Shown piece after piece: positions 19,666 through 29,468 of a DNA stretch of 64,000 bases. Below the pieces are notes generated by a model. That model saw only the letters and a list, made by a program, of their open reading frames with translations. It was not told the DNA's origin and did no database searches. The first letter of the stretch is position 1; every line of letters begins with the position of its first letter. The stretch lies in NCBI GenBank assembly GCA_021307345.1, contig CP089930.1:868001-932000 (forward strand), written 5' to 3'. Source of the stretch: Escherichia coli (lineage in GTDB: Bacteria; Pseudomonadota; Gammaproteobacteria; Enterobacterales; Enterobacteriaceae). Made by a program: the position numbers and the translations under genes.

Positions 19666-20801
19666 CCTTTTTTCCCTCCACTGTTTTTGAGCGTCAGCAC
19701 CGGACGCAGCCGCGCGACAGGAATAATTAAACCGGCCTGCACCAGACATTGCACCACGCTTTCTGCCGATTTATAGGCTTGTGGCGCTTCTTCGAAGATG
19801 AGTTGTTTATCGCGACAAATTACCCGGCAGCCAAGTTCAGTACGCGAGAGTTGCGTCGCCGTGTATTTAGCTGCCAGCCGCCCTTTACACTCGGTGCGCC
19901 CCCATTTACGCCCTGCCCCATGCGCCAGCGAGTGAAGCGTTTTTTCGTTCGCAACAGGTTTAACCAGCCAGGAGTAATCACCGCGTGAACCGGGAATAAT
20001 CACCAGACCGTTGTCATCCGGCGTGGCACCTTTACGATGCAAGAAACCCTGTTGATCGCCGATTTGACACGCGCTAACAAAGTTATGCGCCACATCCAGA
20101 ACCGGACTTCCGCTGGCTTTCACCTGTTGCATTATGCGCAGAGCGATCATCTGGCGATTAATACGCGCAAACGCCAGCGCATCGTCATGTTCCGCAATAT
20201 ACCGTAGCGCGTCATCACTGCCTTCAGGCAAACCATGATGCGAAAACGAGGCAATATGTCGCTGTAAAATAGACTGCCCCAAACCCCGCGAGCCGCTATG
20301 AACCAGCAGTTGCAGATGCTGCGCATCCAGACCAGCCAGTGCAAACAGTTCCGCGTCGATAATTTGATCAACTTGTTGCAGTTCTGCGAAGTGGTTTCCG
20401 CCACCGATAGAGCCAAGCGCGCTGCGCCACGAATGCTGTGCAAACGCTGACGGCAGGTTTTCCTCCAGCCAGCTTTCTTCAGCAACGTCATCCAAAGCTG
20501 ATAATCGCTTTTCAAACTTATCGGCGTTGTATTTGCGAGCGAGAATATCTGTTTGCCATAGCGCCATGCCGCAGCCGATATCATTGCCGACCAGTGCCGG
20601 GTAAAAACGACCAACGGAGAAGAACGCTGCGCCAATCGGGTAGCCGCGTCCGGGGTGTAAATCTGGCATCCCAACTACGCGTTGCATGTTGGGTAAATTT
20701 GCCGTGGTGTGTAATTGTTGGATCGCTGAACTCTCGATCCACAGGTCATCAGATGCGATGGTAAATACCGCATCGGATAAGGGACGAATATATTTGCCCA
20801 T
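19662..20801 (-). CDS. rtcB2: RNA-splicing ligase RtcB homologue (RtcB2)
   Basis: A 379-residue 3'-phosphate/5'-OH RNA ligase. Active-site blocks are all present: 'VGNDIGCGM' (Cys metal ligand), '[10 protein letters not shown]', '[10 protein letters not shown]', 'VAHNF', 'HRKGATP' and the guanylylated His in '[11 protein letters not shown]'. It is shorter than housekeeping RtcB. It is translationally coupled to prfH (4-bp overlap), fitting the RtcB2–PrfH ribosome-repair module. Start could also be the ATG at 20813, four codons earlier; neither has a strong ribosome site. An ERIC element begins two bases upstream of that earlier ATG. Confidence 0.93.
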   Translation of the reverse strand: MGKYIRPLSDAVFTIASDDLWIESSAIQQLHTTANLPNMQRVVGMPDLHPGRGYPIGAAFFSVGRFYPALVGNDIGCGMALWQTDILARKYNADKFEKRLSALDDVAEESWLEENLPSAFAQHSWRSALGSIGGGNHFAELQQVDQIIDAELFALAGLDAQHLQLLVHSGSRGLGQSILQRHIASFSHHGLPEGSDDALRYIAEHDDALAFARINRQMIALRIMQQVKASGSPVLDVAHNFVSACQIGDQQGFLHRKGATPDDNGLVIIPGSRGDYSWLVKPVANEKTLHSLAHGAGRKWGRTECKGRLAAKYTATQLSRTELGCRVICRDKQLIFEEAPQAYKSAESVVQCLVQAGLIIPVARLRPVLTLKNSGGKKG

Positions 20802-20814
20802 GTACCATTCCATT

Positions 20815-20941
20815 TATACTCGTCATACTTCAAGTTGCATGTACTGCGACTGCGTTCGTTCACCCCAGTCACTTACTTTCGTAAGCTCCTGGGGATTCAC
20901 TCGCTTGTCGCCTTCCTGCAACTCGAATTATTTAGAGTATA
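20815..20941. repeat. ERIC element (127 bp)
   Basis: Full-length enterobacterial repetitive intergenic consensus: ends TATACTCG and AGAGTATA are complementary, and the centre contains CCCCAGTCACTTACTTTCG and TAAGCTCCTGGGGATTCAC, the hallmark ERIC arms. It lies directly before the rtcB2 start, so it becomes part of the rtcB2 5' leader if transcription starts upstream. Confidence 0.93.
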
Positions 20942-21118
20942 TAAATATAAAAATCAGAAAATGGCAGACGAATCCAGGGCAAGAAAAAAAGAATTAATCC
21001 TGGAAAGGTCTGCAAAGAGTCATTGATAAAGGATTTGTCATGATTTACCTCCTTGCAGTTTGTGGAATAAAAAAACGCGCACATATTAGGCGGGCGCTAT
21101 TTTCATTGCAAGCTGGAT

Positions 21119-21571
21119 TTAATGTTGCTGTTTATATCGCATATAAAAATTAGTAAACCACGCCCCCCGACATTCAACGCGCTGTTGCTTAACCACCTGA
21201 AAACCATAACGTTCAAAAAAGGGTTTTGCAGTTATGCTGGCATCCACCGTAAGTTCGGATTCAGACTTAATAAAAGGTTTTAACAAGGCACTGGCGACAC
21301 CACAGCGGGTGTATTCCGGGTCAACAAATAGCATATCGATATAATGTTCAATACGGGTAATAAAGCCGACCGTTTGTGTATTAATCACCGCAACCCGCAC
21401 TTGTGATTGTGCGAGTTTCTCCTTCCAGCGAGATTCATCAATCTGCGCCCAGGCGGCAATTTGTTGCGGTGAATAATGCTGACTGGCAGTCATCGTAACC
21501 GCTCTAATGAAAATAGCGCATAGTTGCTGAAAATCGCCAGACTGATAGTCTCTTATTTGAATGTTATTCAT
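21119..21571 (-). CDS. yafP: GNAT-family acetyltransferase YafP
   Basis: A 150-residue GNAT acetyltransferase; the acetyl-CoA site is '[20 protein letters not shown]' (about residues 79–98). YafP is part of the SOS-induced dinB operon and has been linked to genotoxic stress tolerance. Here its ATG overlaps the dinB stop by 4 bp. In K-12 the toxin–antitoxin genes yafN and yafO lie between them; they are absent here. Confidence 0.93.
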   Translation of the reverse strand: MNNIQIRDYQSGDFQQLCAIFIRAVTMTASQHYSPQQIAAWAQIDESRWKEKLAQSQVRVAVINTQTVGFITRIEHYIDMLFVDPEYTRCGVASALLKPFIKSESELTVDASITAKPFFERYGFQVVKQQRVECRGAWFTNFYMRYKQQH

Positions 21572-22623
21572 AATCCCAGCACCAACTGTCTTTCCATTTG
21601 CGGATCAAGCAACGTCACATGCAGCCCCACCAACCGTACACCGCGTCCGCCGCGACGTTCATCCCAGGTTTTACGCGCAGTGGCGATTAGGTCAGCTTTA
21701 TTCAAACGCGGCCAGACATGCTCCTGAGTGGTTTGCTGAAAATCATCGAACTTTAATTTCACTCCCTGGCGGGCGATCAGTAAATCAGGCTTCACCTTTG
21801 CCAGACGGCGCTCCAGTTCAGGATAAAGCCGCTCAATAATCGCTTCACATTCAGACCAGTGATGGATATCTTCCGCCATCGTGCGTTCCACACCGACGGA
21901 TTTACGCAGCCGTTCACTGTTAACATCGCGCTCGTCGATACCCTGGCTACGCTCCCACAAAATGCGGCCAAATTTGCCAAAGCGTTTGAGCAAGGTCACC
22001 AGATCACACTTTTGTACATCACCGCAGGTGCGCAGCCCCATCGCCTCTAGTTTTGCCGCTGATACTTTGCCGACACCAGGAATCTTCGCCAGCGGCAACG
22101 TTTCCAGAAATGCAGGAACGTCAGCAGGTGTAATCACAAACTGACCGTTGGGTTTGTTCATGTCAGAGGCGATTTTGGCGAGAAACTTAACCGGCGCCAC
22201 GCCCGCAGAAGCCGTCAGGTGCAACTCGTTAAAGATTGTCTGACGGATTTCCTGGGCGATGAGAGTCGCAGAACCGTGGCAATGCACGCTGTCAGTGACA
22301 TCGAGATAGGCCTCATCCAGCGACAACGGCTCAATGCGCGAAGTGTAACGCGAGAAGATTTCGCGGATATGATTTGAGGCTTCTTTGTAGGCGTCAAAGC
22401 GCCCCGGAAGCAAGGTGAGGTGCGGGCATAATTTGAGCGCCATGCCGGTCGGCATTGCGCTGCGTACACCAAATTTACGCGCGGGATAATTGGCGGTGCT
22501 GATCACCCCCCGACGTTCGCGGCTACCGCCAATAGCAACAGGGATATCGCGCAGGGCGGGATTATCACGCATCTCCACCGCTGCGAAAAAGCAGTCCATA
22601 TCCACATGAATGATTTTACGCAT
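21568..22623 (-). CDS. dinB: DNA polymerase IV
   Basis: A 351-residue Y-family translesion polymerase. Catalytic residues are visible: Asp8 in '[10 protein letters not shown]' and Asp103/Glu104 in '[11 protein letters not shown]'. The C-terminal 'RQLVLGL' is the clamp-binding motif. SOS regulated: a LexA box lies just upstream (22640–22655). Directly coupled to yafP downstream. Confidence 0.97.
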   Translation of the reverse strand: MRKIIHVDMDCFFAAVEMRDNPALRDIPVAIGGSRERRGVISTANYPARKFGVRSAMPTGMALKLCPHLTLLPGRFDAYKEASNHIREIFSRYTSRIEPLSLDEAYLDVTDSVHCHGSATLIAQEIRQTIFNELHLTASAGVAPVKFLAKIASDMNKPNGQFVITPADVPAFLETLPLAKIPGVGKVSAAKLEAMGLRTCGDVQKCDLVTLLKRFGKFGRILWERSQGIDERDVNSERLRKSVGVERTMAEDIHHWSECEAIIERLYPELERRLAKVKPDLLIARQGVKLKFDDFQQTTQEHVWPRLNKADLIATARKTWDERRGGRGVRLVGLHVTLLDPQMERQLVLGL

Positions 22624-22639
22624 CGCTCACCTCTCAATA

Positions 22640-22655
22640 CTGGTAAAGTATACAG
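22640..22655 (-). promoter_or_regulatory. LexA box of dinB
   Basis: On the minus strand CTGTATACTTTACCAG, 16 bases before the dinB start region. It keeps the CTG…CAG ends of the SOS box and is the known dinB operator. Confidence 0.85.
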
Positions 22656-22705
22656 TGATTTTAAGGTTTGAGAAATGCGTAAAGATTCTGCAATCAGTCC
22701 CCTTA

Positions 22706-22735
22706 TTGCCGGATGCGCTGCGCTTATCTGACCAA
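22706..22735. repeat. Partial REP sequence between dinB and lafU
   Basis: ATTGCCGGATGCGCTGCGCT followed by TATCTGACC resembles one arm and loop of a REP unit with a decayed second arm. It lies upstream of dinB and downstream of the lafU remnant. Confidence 0.5.
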
Positions 22736-22751
22736 CAGGAGGCCGTTTTTG

Positions 22752-23493
22752 CTACCCGTGCTGCTTATCCAGTTTTTGCACCAGCGGCTGCACCACTTTA
22801 TCCCCATGCTGACCAAAATATTGATACAACGTATCGGACGCGCTTTTGGTCAGCACCATAATCTCAATGCGCCGGTTGCCCGCGCTTTGCGGGTTTTTGG
22901 CATCCAGCAGCATCTGGTCCGCCATTGCGCTCACCTGCATCACTTTATCTTCCGGCATTCCGGCCTCTTCCAGCACCCGACGGGCCGAAAGCGCGCGGTC
23001 ACCCGAAAGGTTCCAGTTGTTATAGATATTGTTTTTATAGGCCATCGCATCGGTATGCCCGGTAATAATAATTTTGTTGTCGAGCGAGTCGAATACCGGC
23101 GCGAGCTCCACCAGCAGCGTTTTAAAGAACGGCATAATCTTGGCGCTGCCGCGCTCAAACATATTACGGTTCTGGTCGTCTTTAATCAGCACGCGTAATC
23201 CCTGGGGAACAATCTCCATCTCCAGATTCGCTTCCATATGCGCATTACGGGCGATGGTGTTGATATTGGTCGCCAGCTCGCCCAGTTCAGTGGCGGATTT
23301 CTTCTTCAGCAGCGCCGTTTTCTCGTTCACATCACGTGCTTTTTTCTCGGTTTCTTCCGGCACCGCCACGGTAGTCGGTTTCGGCGGATGAGTCGGGCTT
23401 ATTTTATTTAACGGCGACAGCCCGCCACCGTTGAAGATCGACTGCCCATGCAGCGCCGCCATAATGCTTTCACGCTCGGATTTACTGACGCTG
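22752..23493 (-). pseudogene. lafU: Lateral-flagellar motor protein LafU, N-terminus deleted
   Basis: The remaining ~240 codons encode the MotB/OmpA-like peptidoglycan-binding part ('LDNKIIITGHTDAMAYKNNIYNNWNLSGDRALSARRVLEEAG', 'SAGNRRIEIMVLT'). The N-terminal membrane anchor is missing: the frame continues upstream only into antisense lfhA sequence. The first internal ATG is at 23462 ('MAALHGQS'). This is the right edge of the Flag-2 deletion known from K-12 (mbhA). Confidence 0.88.
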
Positions 23494-25203
<1,710 letters not shown>

Positions 25204-25234
25204 TTGGGGGGATTATTTCACCCTTTGCAGAATC

Positions 25235-25296
25235 TGACACCATTGGCTGACGTCATATTATAATCGGACTACGATGACACCATACAATGACGTCAT
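25235..25296. promoter_or_regulatory. Two direct repeats, putative HicAB operators
   Basis: A 22-bp unit, TGACACCAT–NNNN–TGACGTCAT, occurs at 25235–25256 and 25275–25296: 18 of 22 positions are identical and the starts are 40 bp apart (about four helical turns, same face). Each contains the palindrome TGACGTCA. The second copy ends 11 bp before the HicA-like start. HicB-type antitoxins with a ribbon-helix-helix domain bind such repeats to repress their operon. Confidence 0.7.
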
Positions 25297-25307
25297 GGAT
25301 TGATAGT

Positions 25308-25586
25308 ATGATTAAGGTCAGCGCGTTAGGCTCTCGCCATAGAAAAACATTCGACGATGTTATGACGGAGCCGCCAAAATCTGGAATTAAATGGGATGAT
25401 GTTGTTGCACTCATTAAAGCCGTGGGTGGAACAATAAAAAATAACAATGGTTCCAGACGGAAATTTCAGATTGGAACGACCAAATTCAGTACACATGAGC
25501 CACATCCAAAAAATGTGATGGATAAAGGCGCAGTAGCAGGTCTTAAGGAGTGGTTTGTTAACTGTGTAGGGGTAGATTATGAATAA
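25308..25586 (+). CDS. HicA-like toxin (mRNA interferase family)
   Basis: A 92-residue protein. Residues about 28–75 carry the double-stranded-RNA-binding-like HicA fold signature: 'KWDDVVALIKAVGG', 'NNNGSRRKFQIG', 'STHEPHP'. Family members are ribosome-independent mRNA cleaving toxins. Start taken at 25308; an in-frame ATG at 25287 lies within the second operator repeat. It overlaps the next gene by 8 bp, the usual hicA–hicB order and coupling. It is placed between the Flag-2 scar and yafL, where K-12 has yafM (rayT). Confidence 0.8.
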   Translation: MIKVSALGSRHRKTFDDVMTEPPKSGIKWDDVVALIKAVGGTIKNNNGSRRKFQIGTTKFSTHEPHPKNVMDKGAVAGLKEWFVNCVGVDYE

Positions 25587-25935
25587 AGCATCGAACATTA
25601 TTACGATTAAAGGTCAACCAGCCGCAGTGACATTTGAAGCTGATATCAACGCATTTCGCGGCAAATTCCTTAATGTAAATGGTTATTGCGACTTTGTGGC
25701 CACAAGCATTGAAGCATTGTACCGTGAAGGTGAAAGCGCGCTGGATGAGTGGATTGCAGATTGTGAAGAGGACGGCATTGCCCCTTTTCGTGAAGAAGAA
25801 GAGCAAAAACGCCTGACGCTGCGCGTTCCTCATCACATCGATTCACGGCTGACCATCGTCGCCAGGCAACATTCCATTTCAAAAAACCAGCTCATTGTTG
25901 ATGTCTTAGAACGTGAGTTTTCAGCCCAGATGTAA
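25579..25935 (+). CDS. HicB-like antitoxin with ribbon-helix-helix domain
   Basis: A 118-residue protein: residues 1–70 form the degraded RNase-H-like HicB fold that masks the toxin ('VTFEADINAFRGKFLNVNGYCDFVATSIEALYREGESALDEW'), and residues about 78–116 a ribbon-helix-helix DNA-binding domain ('RLTLRVPHHIDSRLTIVARQHSISKNQLIVDVLEREF'). It should neutralise the upstream HicA-like protein and, with it, repress the operon through the direct repeats at 25235–25296. Confidence 0.8.
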   Translation: MNKASNIITIKGQPAAVTFEADINAFRGKFLNVNGYCDFVATSIEALYREGESALDEWIADCEEDGIAPFREEEEQKRLTLRVPHHIDSRLTIVARQHSISKNQLIVDVLEREFSAQM

Positions 25936-25991
25936 ACAGGCCGGATGCCGCATGGCATCCGACCCTTTGCCTGATCGTCAATATTACCCAT

Positions 25992-26750
25992 TTACAAAAT
26001 CGTCTCTTCCGTCAAAATCCGCCGCGCGCCCAAAAAATGATCCTGCCAGAAAGGTTCGGCTAACCGGCTTATCCGAATGGTTTCCCCGGTGCGCGGCGAC
26101 TCGATAAACTGTCCATCGCCCAGATACACGCCCATATGGTCAGCTATCTCACGGCTATGAATATGGAAAAACAGCAAATCCCCCCGGCGCAGGTCGTTGT
26201 TCGCCACAATCGTCGCCCGATGGTAGTGATACATCTCATTCGCCGTGCGCGGAAGTTTCGCCTCGAGGATCTTGTTGTAGGCATAAAAAACTAACCCGCT
26301 ACAGTCGAAGCCTTTATCGGGCCGCGTGCCGCCCCAGACGTAGGGCTTGCCAAGCTGCAGCTCCAGGCGGTGGATCGCTACTTCGGTAATGTTGTGCAGA
26401 TGATTGCTGCTTAAGAAATGGTTGTTCTCTGCCAGTGCCTGCCAGCGTCTGTCACTCGCCTTGAGTGGCGCAGGAAACCATTCAGGATGCTGTTTTATCT
26501 GTTCGCGGTTATGCTGCCGCAGCGCCTTTCTGCTTTCGGCATTACCTTCCACAATGTAGCTGGCCTGTTTTTTCAGATGGGTTTGGTACTGTTTTAATAA
26601 ACGCGCACGGTTTTGCATCCGCTGGCGGGCGGCGTAGCTGAAAGAGATGTGTGATGTGGTGGCGCTGGCGAGTACAGGAAGCAAAACGCATAACGAAAAC
26701 ACGCCTGGATGCAGAAATCTGCCGTGAAAGAACGAAGACATGAAGGACAT
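25992..26750 (-). CDS. yafL: NlpC/P60-family peptidoglycan hydrolase YafL
   Basis: A 252-residue exported protein. After a signal-like N-terminus comes a helical region (about 40–120) and the NlpC/P60 domain with catalytic Cys in 'RPDKGFDCSGLVFYAY' and His in 'REIADHMGVYLG'. Such enzymes cleave γ-D-Glu–mDAP bonds in peptidoglycan. The N-terminal ~30 residues differ from K-12 YafL as I recall it, while the rest is nearly identical, hinting at a recombination or different signal segment. In K-12 dinJ–yafQ follow on the side toward yafK; here there is only intergenic DNA. Confidence 0.9.
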   Translation of the reverse strand: MSFMSSFFHGRFLHPGVFSLCVLLPVLASATTSHISFSYAARQRMQNRARLLKQYQTHLKKQASYIVEGNAESRKALRQHNREQIKQHPEWFPAPLKASDRRWQALAENNHFLSSNHLHNITEVAIHRLELQLGKPYVWGGTRPDKGFDCSGLVFYAYNKILEAKLPRTANEMYHYHRATIVANNDLRRGDLLFFHIHSREIADHMGVYLGDGQFIESPRTGETIRISRLAEPFWQDHFLGARRILTEETIL

Positions 26751-27053
26751 AAACCGGCTGAATGAAGGTGAGAATTTTAAAAGACCGAGGGAGTAAACGG
26801 GATTATTAATTGCTTATTTGCATATTAATATTGGGGTTTCATAATCTTAGGAAATAAGTAATTAATCCGCGATACATACGCTTTTCGGACTTTTGAAAAT
26901 CGTCTCTTATGCTAAATTTGTAAACCCTGCACCGACAGGCTTGCGTAAAACTCTTTTGGTGCTAATGTGAGCCTTCCAAATCCAGACTATTCCGATTTGG
27001 GATCTATTTTGCCGCCCTGGCGTGTGTAACCGTTTTATCAAGGAATAAGCAGT
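26751..27053. other. yafL–yafK divergent intergenic region lacking dinJ–yafQ
   Basis: 303 bp of AT-rich sequence with no gene-like frame. It must hold the promoters of yafL (minus) and yafK (plus). In K-12 the toxin–antitoxin pair dinJ–yafQ sits here; no remnant of it was seen. Confidence 0.6.
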
Positions 27054-27794
27054 ATGCGTAAAATCGCATTAATTCTTGCGATGTTGTTGATCCCGTGCGT
27101 TTCGTTTGCCAGTTTGCTGGGCAGCGGTAGTTCCACCACGCCAGTGAGCAAAGAGTATAAGCAGCAGTTGATGGGATCTCCTGTCTACATCCAAATCTTC
27201 AAGGAAGAGCGCACGCTCGATCTCTACGTCAAAATGGGCGAGCAATATCAACTGCTCGACAGTTATAAAATCTGTAAATATTCCGGCGGGTTAGGCCCCA
27301 AACAGCGTCAGGGCGATTTCAAAAGTCCGGAAGGGTTTTATAGCGTTCAGCGTAATCAATTAAAACCAGACAGCCGTTACTACAAAGCGATTAATATTGG
27401 TTTCCCTAATGCCTATGACCGCGCGCATGGTTACGAAGGGAAATACCTGATGATTCACGGCGATTGTGTTTCCATCGGCTGCTACGCGATGACCAATCAG
27501 GGTATTGATGAGATCTTCCAGTTCGTTACTGGTGCGCTGGTATTTGGTCAGCCGAGCGTGCAGGTGAGTATTTACCCGTTCCGCATGACCGACGCCAATA
27601 TGAAGCGCCATAAGTATTCCAACTTTAAGGACTTCTGGGAGCAACTGAAGCCGGGCTACGACTACTTTGAACAGACTCGTAAGCCACCGACCGTTTCTGT
27701 GGTCAATGGCCGTTACGTGGTCAGCAAGCCGTTAAGCCACGAAGTTGTGCAACCACAACTGGCATCAAACTACACGCTCCCCGAGGCAAAATAA
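27054..27794 (+). CDS. dpaA: L,D-transpeptidase-fold Lpp-releasing amidase (DpaA/YafK)
   Basis: A 246-residue protein with an N-terminal signal peptide (cleavage near FAS) and a YkuD catalytic domain; the active-site motif is '[14 protein letters not shown]' with the nucleophilic Cys in SIGC. YafK is known to cut Braun lipoprotein off peptidoglycan rather than attach it. Its last 30 bp overlap the end of yafJ on the other strand. Confidence 0.93.
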   Translation: MRKIALILAMLLIPCVSFASLLGSGSSTTPVSKEYKQQLMGSPVYIQIFKEERTLDLYVKMGEQYQLLDSYKICKYSGGLGPKQRQGDFKSPEGFYSVQRNQLKPDSRYYKAINIGFPNAYDRAHGYEGKYLMIHGDCVSIGCYAMTNQGIDEIFQFVTGALVFGQPSVQVSIYPFRMTDANMKRHKYSNFKDFWEQLKPGYDYFEQTRKPPTVSVVNGRYVVSKPLSHEVVQPQLASNYTLPEAK

Positions 27795-28532
27795 GCGCCA
27801 TTCGCCTGGCATAATCTTTTGCCAGGTTTCATTGCCCGTCAGCGGCTGAGTCGCAATCACCGTGACCACATCATTCGGTGTGGTCTGCGAGCTGAAGTCG
27901 ATTTCCACATCCTGATCCAGCAACGTCGCCACGCCAAACGGCGCGCGCCGGGTGATCCAGTGTAAATTAGTCGAGCAATACGCCATTACATAGCGCCCGT
28001 CTGAAAGCAGCATGTTGAAAACGCCCTTCTGCCGCAACTCATCCGCCAGTGAGGCGATATATTTAAACACCGCCGCCATGTTGCCCGGCGTGCGCGGGTA
28101 ACGCTGCGTCAGTTTATACAACAACCAGCAGAAGGCTTTTTCGCTGTCGGTTTCACCTACCGGACGGAAGTTGCCGGTTTCCAGTGATTTATAGCCCTTC
28201 AGTTGCCCGTTGTGCGCATAAGTCCAGTTGCGTCCCCATAGCTCACGGGTAAACGGGTGAGTATTTTCCAGCGCCACCTCGCCCCGATTTGCCTGGCGAA
28301 TATGAGCGATTACCGAGCAGGATTTTATCGGGTAGTCCTGAACCAGTTTAGCGATAGGGGAATTAAAGCTGGGTTGTGGATCTTTAAATGTGCGACAACC
28401 TTTGCCTTCGTAAAAGGTAATGCCCCAGCCATCTTTATGTGGCCCGGTTCCACCACCGCGCTGTACAAGCCCGGTGAAACTAAAGCAGATATCGGTAGGG
28501 ACGTTGGCACTCATCCCGAGCAATTCGCACAT
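27765..28532 (-). CDS. yafJ: Class-II glutamine amidotransferase-like protein YafJ
   Basis: A 255-residue N-terminal-nucleophile hydrolase-type protein; Cys2 in '[10 protein letters not shown]' is the expected nucleophile after Met removal, and the oxyanion region is '[18 protein letters not shown]'. The start at 28532 puts Cys at position 2; an in-frame ATG five codons earlier would not. The physiological substrate is not established; homologues include EgtC-like amidohydrolases. Confidence 0.92.
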   Translation of the reverse strand: MCELLGMSANVPTDICFSFTGLVQRGGGTGPHKDGWGITFYEGKGCRTFKDPQPSFNSPIAKLVQDYPIKSCSVIAHIRQANRGEVALENTHPFTRELWGRNWTYAHNGQLKGYKSLETGNFRPVGETDSEKAFCWLLYKLTQRYPRTPGNMAAVFKYIASLADELRQKGVFNMLLSDGRYVMAYCSTNLHWITRRAPFGVATLLDQDVEIDFSSQTTPNDVVTVIATQPLTGNETWQKIMPGEWRLFCLGERVV

Positions 28533-28607
28533 CGGTAACCTCCACAACAGCAGGGGAAATGCCCCGGCGAAGATTGATTAAAAAGTAAAAAGGTGAGTGC
28601 TGTTACC

Positions 28608-28645
28608 CTCACCCCGACCCTCTCCCTGAAAGGGAGAGGGGGAAG
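28608..28645. repeat. Palindromic repeat/terminator between yafJ and gmhA
   Basis: CCCTCTCCCTGAAAGGGAGAGGG forms an 8–9-bp stem with a short loop, preceded by the CCCTCACCC motif of a palindromic element widespread in enterobacterial intergenic regions. It lies just after gmhA on the minus strand and probably ends its transcript. Confidence 0.6.
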
Positions 28646-28650
28646 TGCTC

Positions 28651-29229
28651 TTACTTAACCATCTCTTTTTCAATTAACTGGATCAGGATATGGATAACTT
28701 TAATGTGGATCTCCTGAATGCGATCGGCATAGCCAAAGTGCGGAACGCGAATTTCGATATCCGCCGTGCCAGCCATTTTGCCGCCGTCTTTACCGGTCAG
28801 GGTGATCACTTTCATGCCCTTCTCACGCGCCGCCGCAATCGCCTTGATTACGTTTGCAGAGTTACCCGAGGTGGAGATCCCCAGCAGCACATCACCTTCG
28901 CGACCTACTGCTTCAACGTAACGGGAGAAAATGTCGTTAAACCCAAAATCATTCCCCACACAGGTGATGTGGCTGACATCAGAAATGGCAATCGCCGGAT
29001 AACCCGGACGGTTTTCACGGTAGCGCCCCGTCAGTTCTTCTGCAAAGTGCATGGCGTCGCAATGGGAGCCGCCGTTGCCGCAGGAAAGCACTTTGCCACC
29101 GGCTTTAAAACTGTCTGCTAACAGGACCGCCGCGCGCTGAATGGCGTGAATATTGGCGTCATCTTTTAAAAAGTTAGCCAGCGTTTCCGCCGCTTCGTTC
29201 AGTTCGTTACGAATAAGATCCTGGTACAT
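28651..29229 (-). CDS. gmhA: Phosphoheptose isomerase
   Basis: A 192-residue SIS-domain enzyme converting sedoheptulose 7-phosphate to D-glycero-D-manno-heptose 7-phosphate, the first step toward LPS inner-core heptose. The sugar-phosphate site '[22 protein letters not shown]' and '[14 protein letters not shown]' are intact. Start at 29229 (GAGGATATCC-like leader); the frame extends 54 codons further upstream without a start signal. Divergent from fadE. Confidence 0.97.
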   Translation of the reverse strand: MYQDLIRNELNEAAETLANFLKDDANIHAIQRAAVLLADSFKAGGKVLSCGNGGSHCDAMHFAEELTGRYRENRPGYPAIAISDVSHITCVGNDFGFNDIFSRYVEAVGREGDVLLGISTSGNSANVIKAIAAAREKGMKVITLTGKDGGKMAGTADIEIRVPHFGYADRIQEIHIKVIHILIQLIEKEMVK

Positions 29230-29430
29230 GAGGATATCCTTCAGCATAAATGAATTAGACAAAATGCAGTGTACCGGATACCGCCAGAAGCGAGAAGACC
29301 AGTGCGGCGGAATGACCAGGACTTTTTGACCTGAAGTGCGGATAAAAACAGCAACAATGTGAGCTTTGTTGTAATTATATTGTAAACACATTGCTAAATG
29401 TTTTCACATCCACTACAACCATATCATCAC

Positions 29431-29447
29431 AAGTGGTCAGACCTCCT
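29431..29447. promoter_or_regulatory. FadR operator of fadE
   Basis: AAGTGGTCAGACCTCCT matches the FadR site pattern (TGGTnnGACCn) and the known fadE operator. FadR bound here represses fadE until long-chain acyl-CoA is present. It lies 22 bp before the fadE start. Confidence 0.8.
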
Positions 29448-29468
29448 ACAAGTAAGGGGCTTTTCGTT

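Noticed and set aside
23431-23493. lfhA start at 23431
   Set aside because: These codons are antisense lafU sequence, and FlhA-type homology begins only at about 23494.
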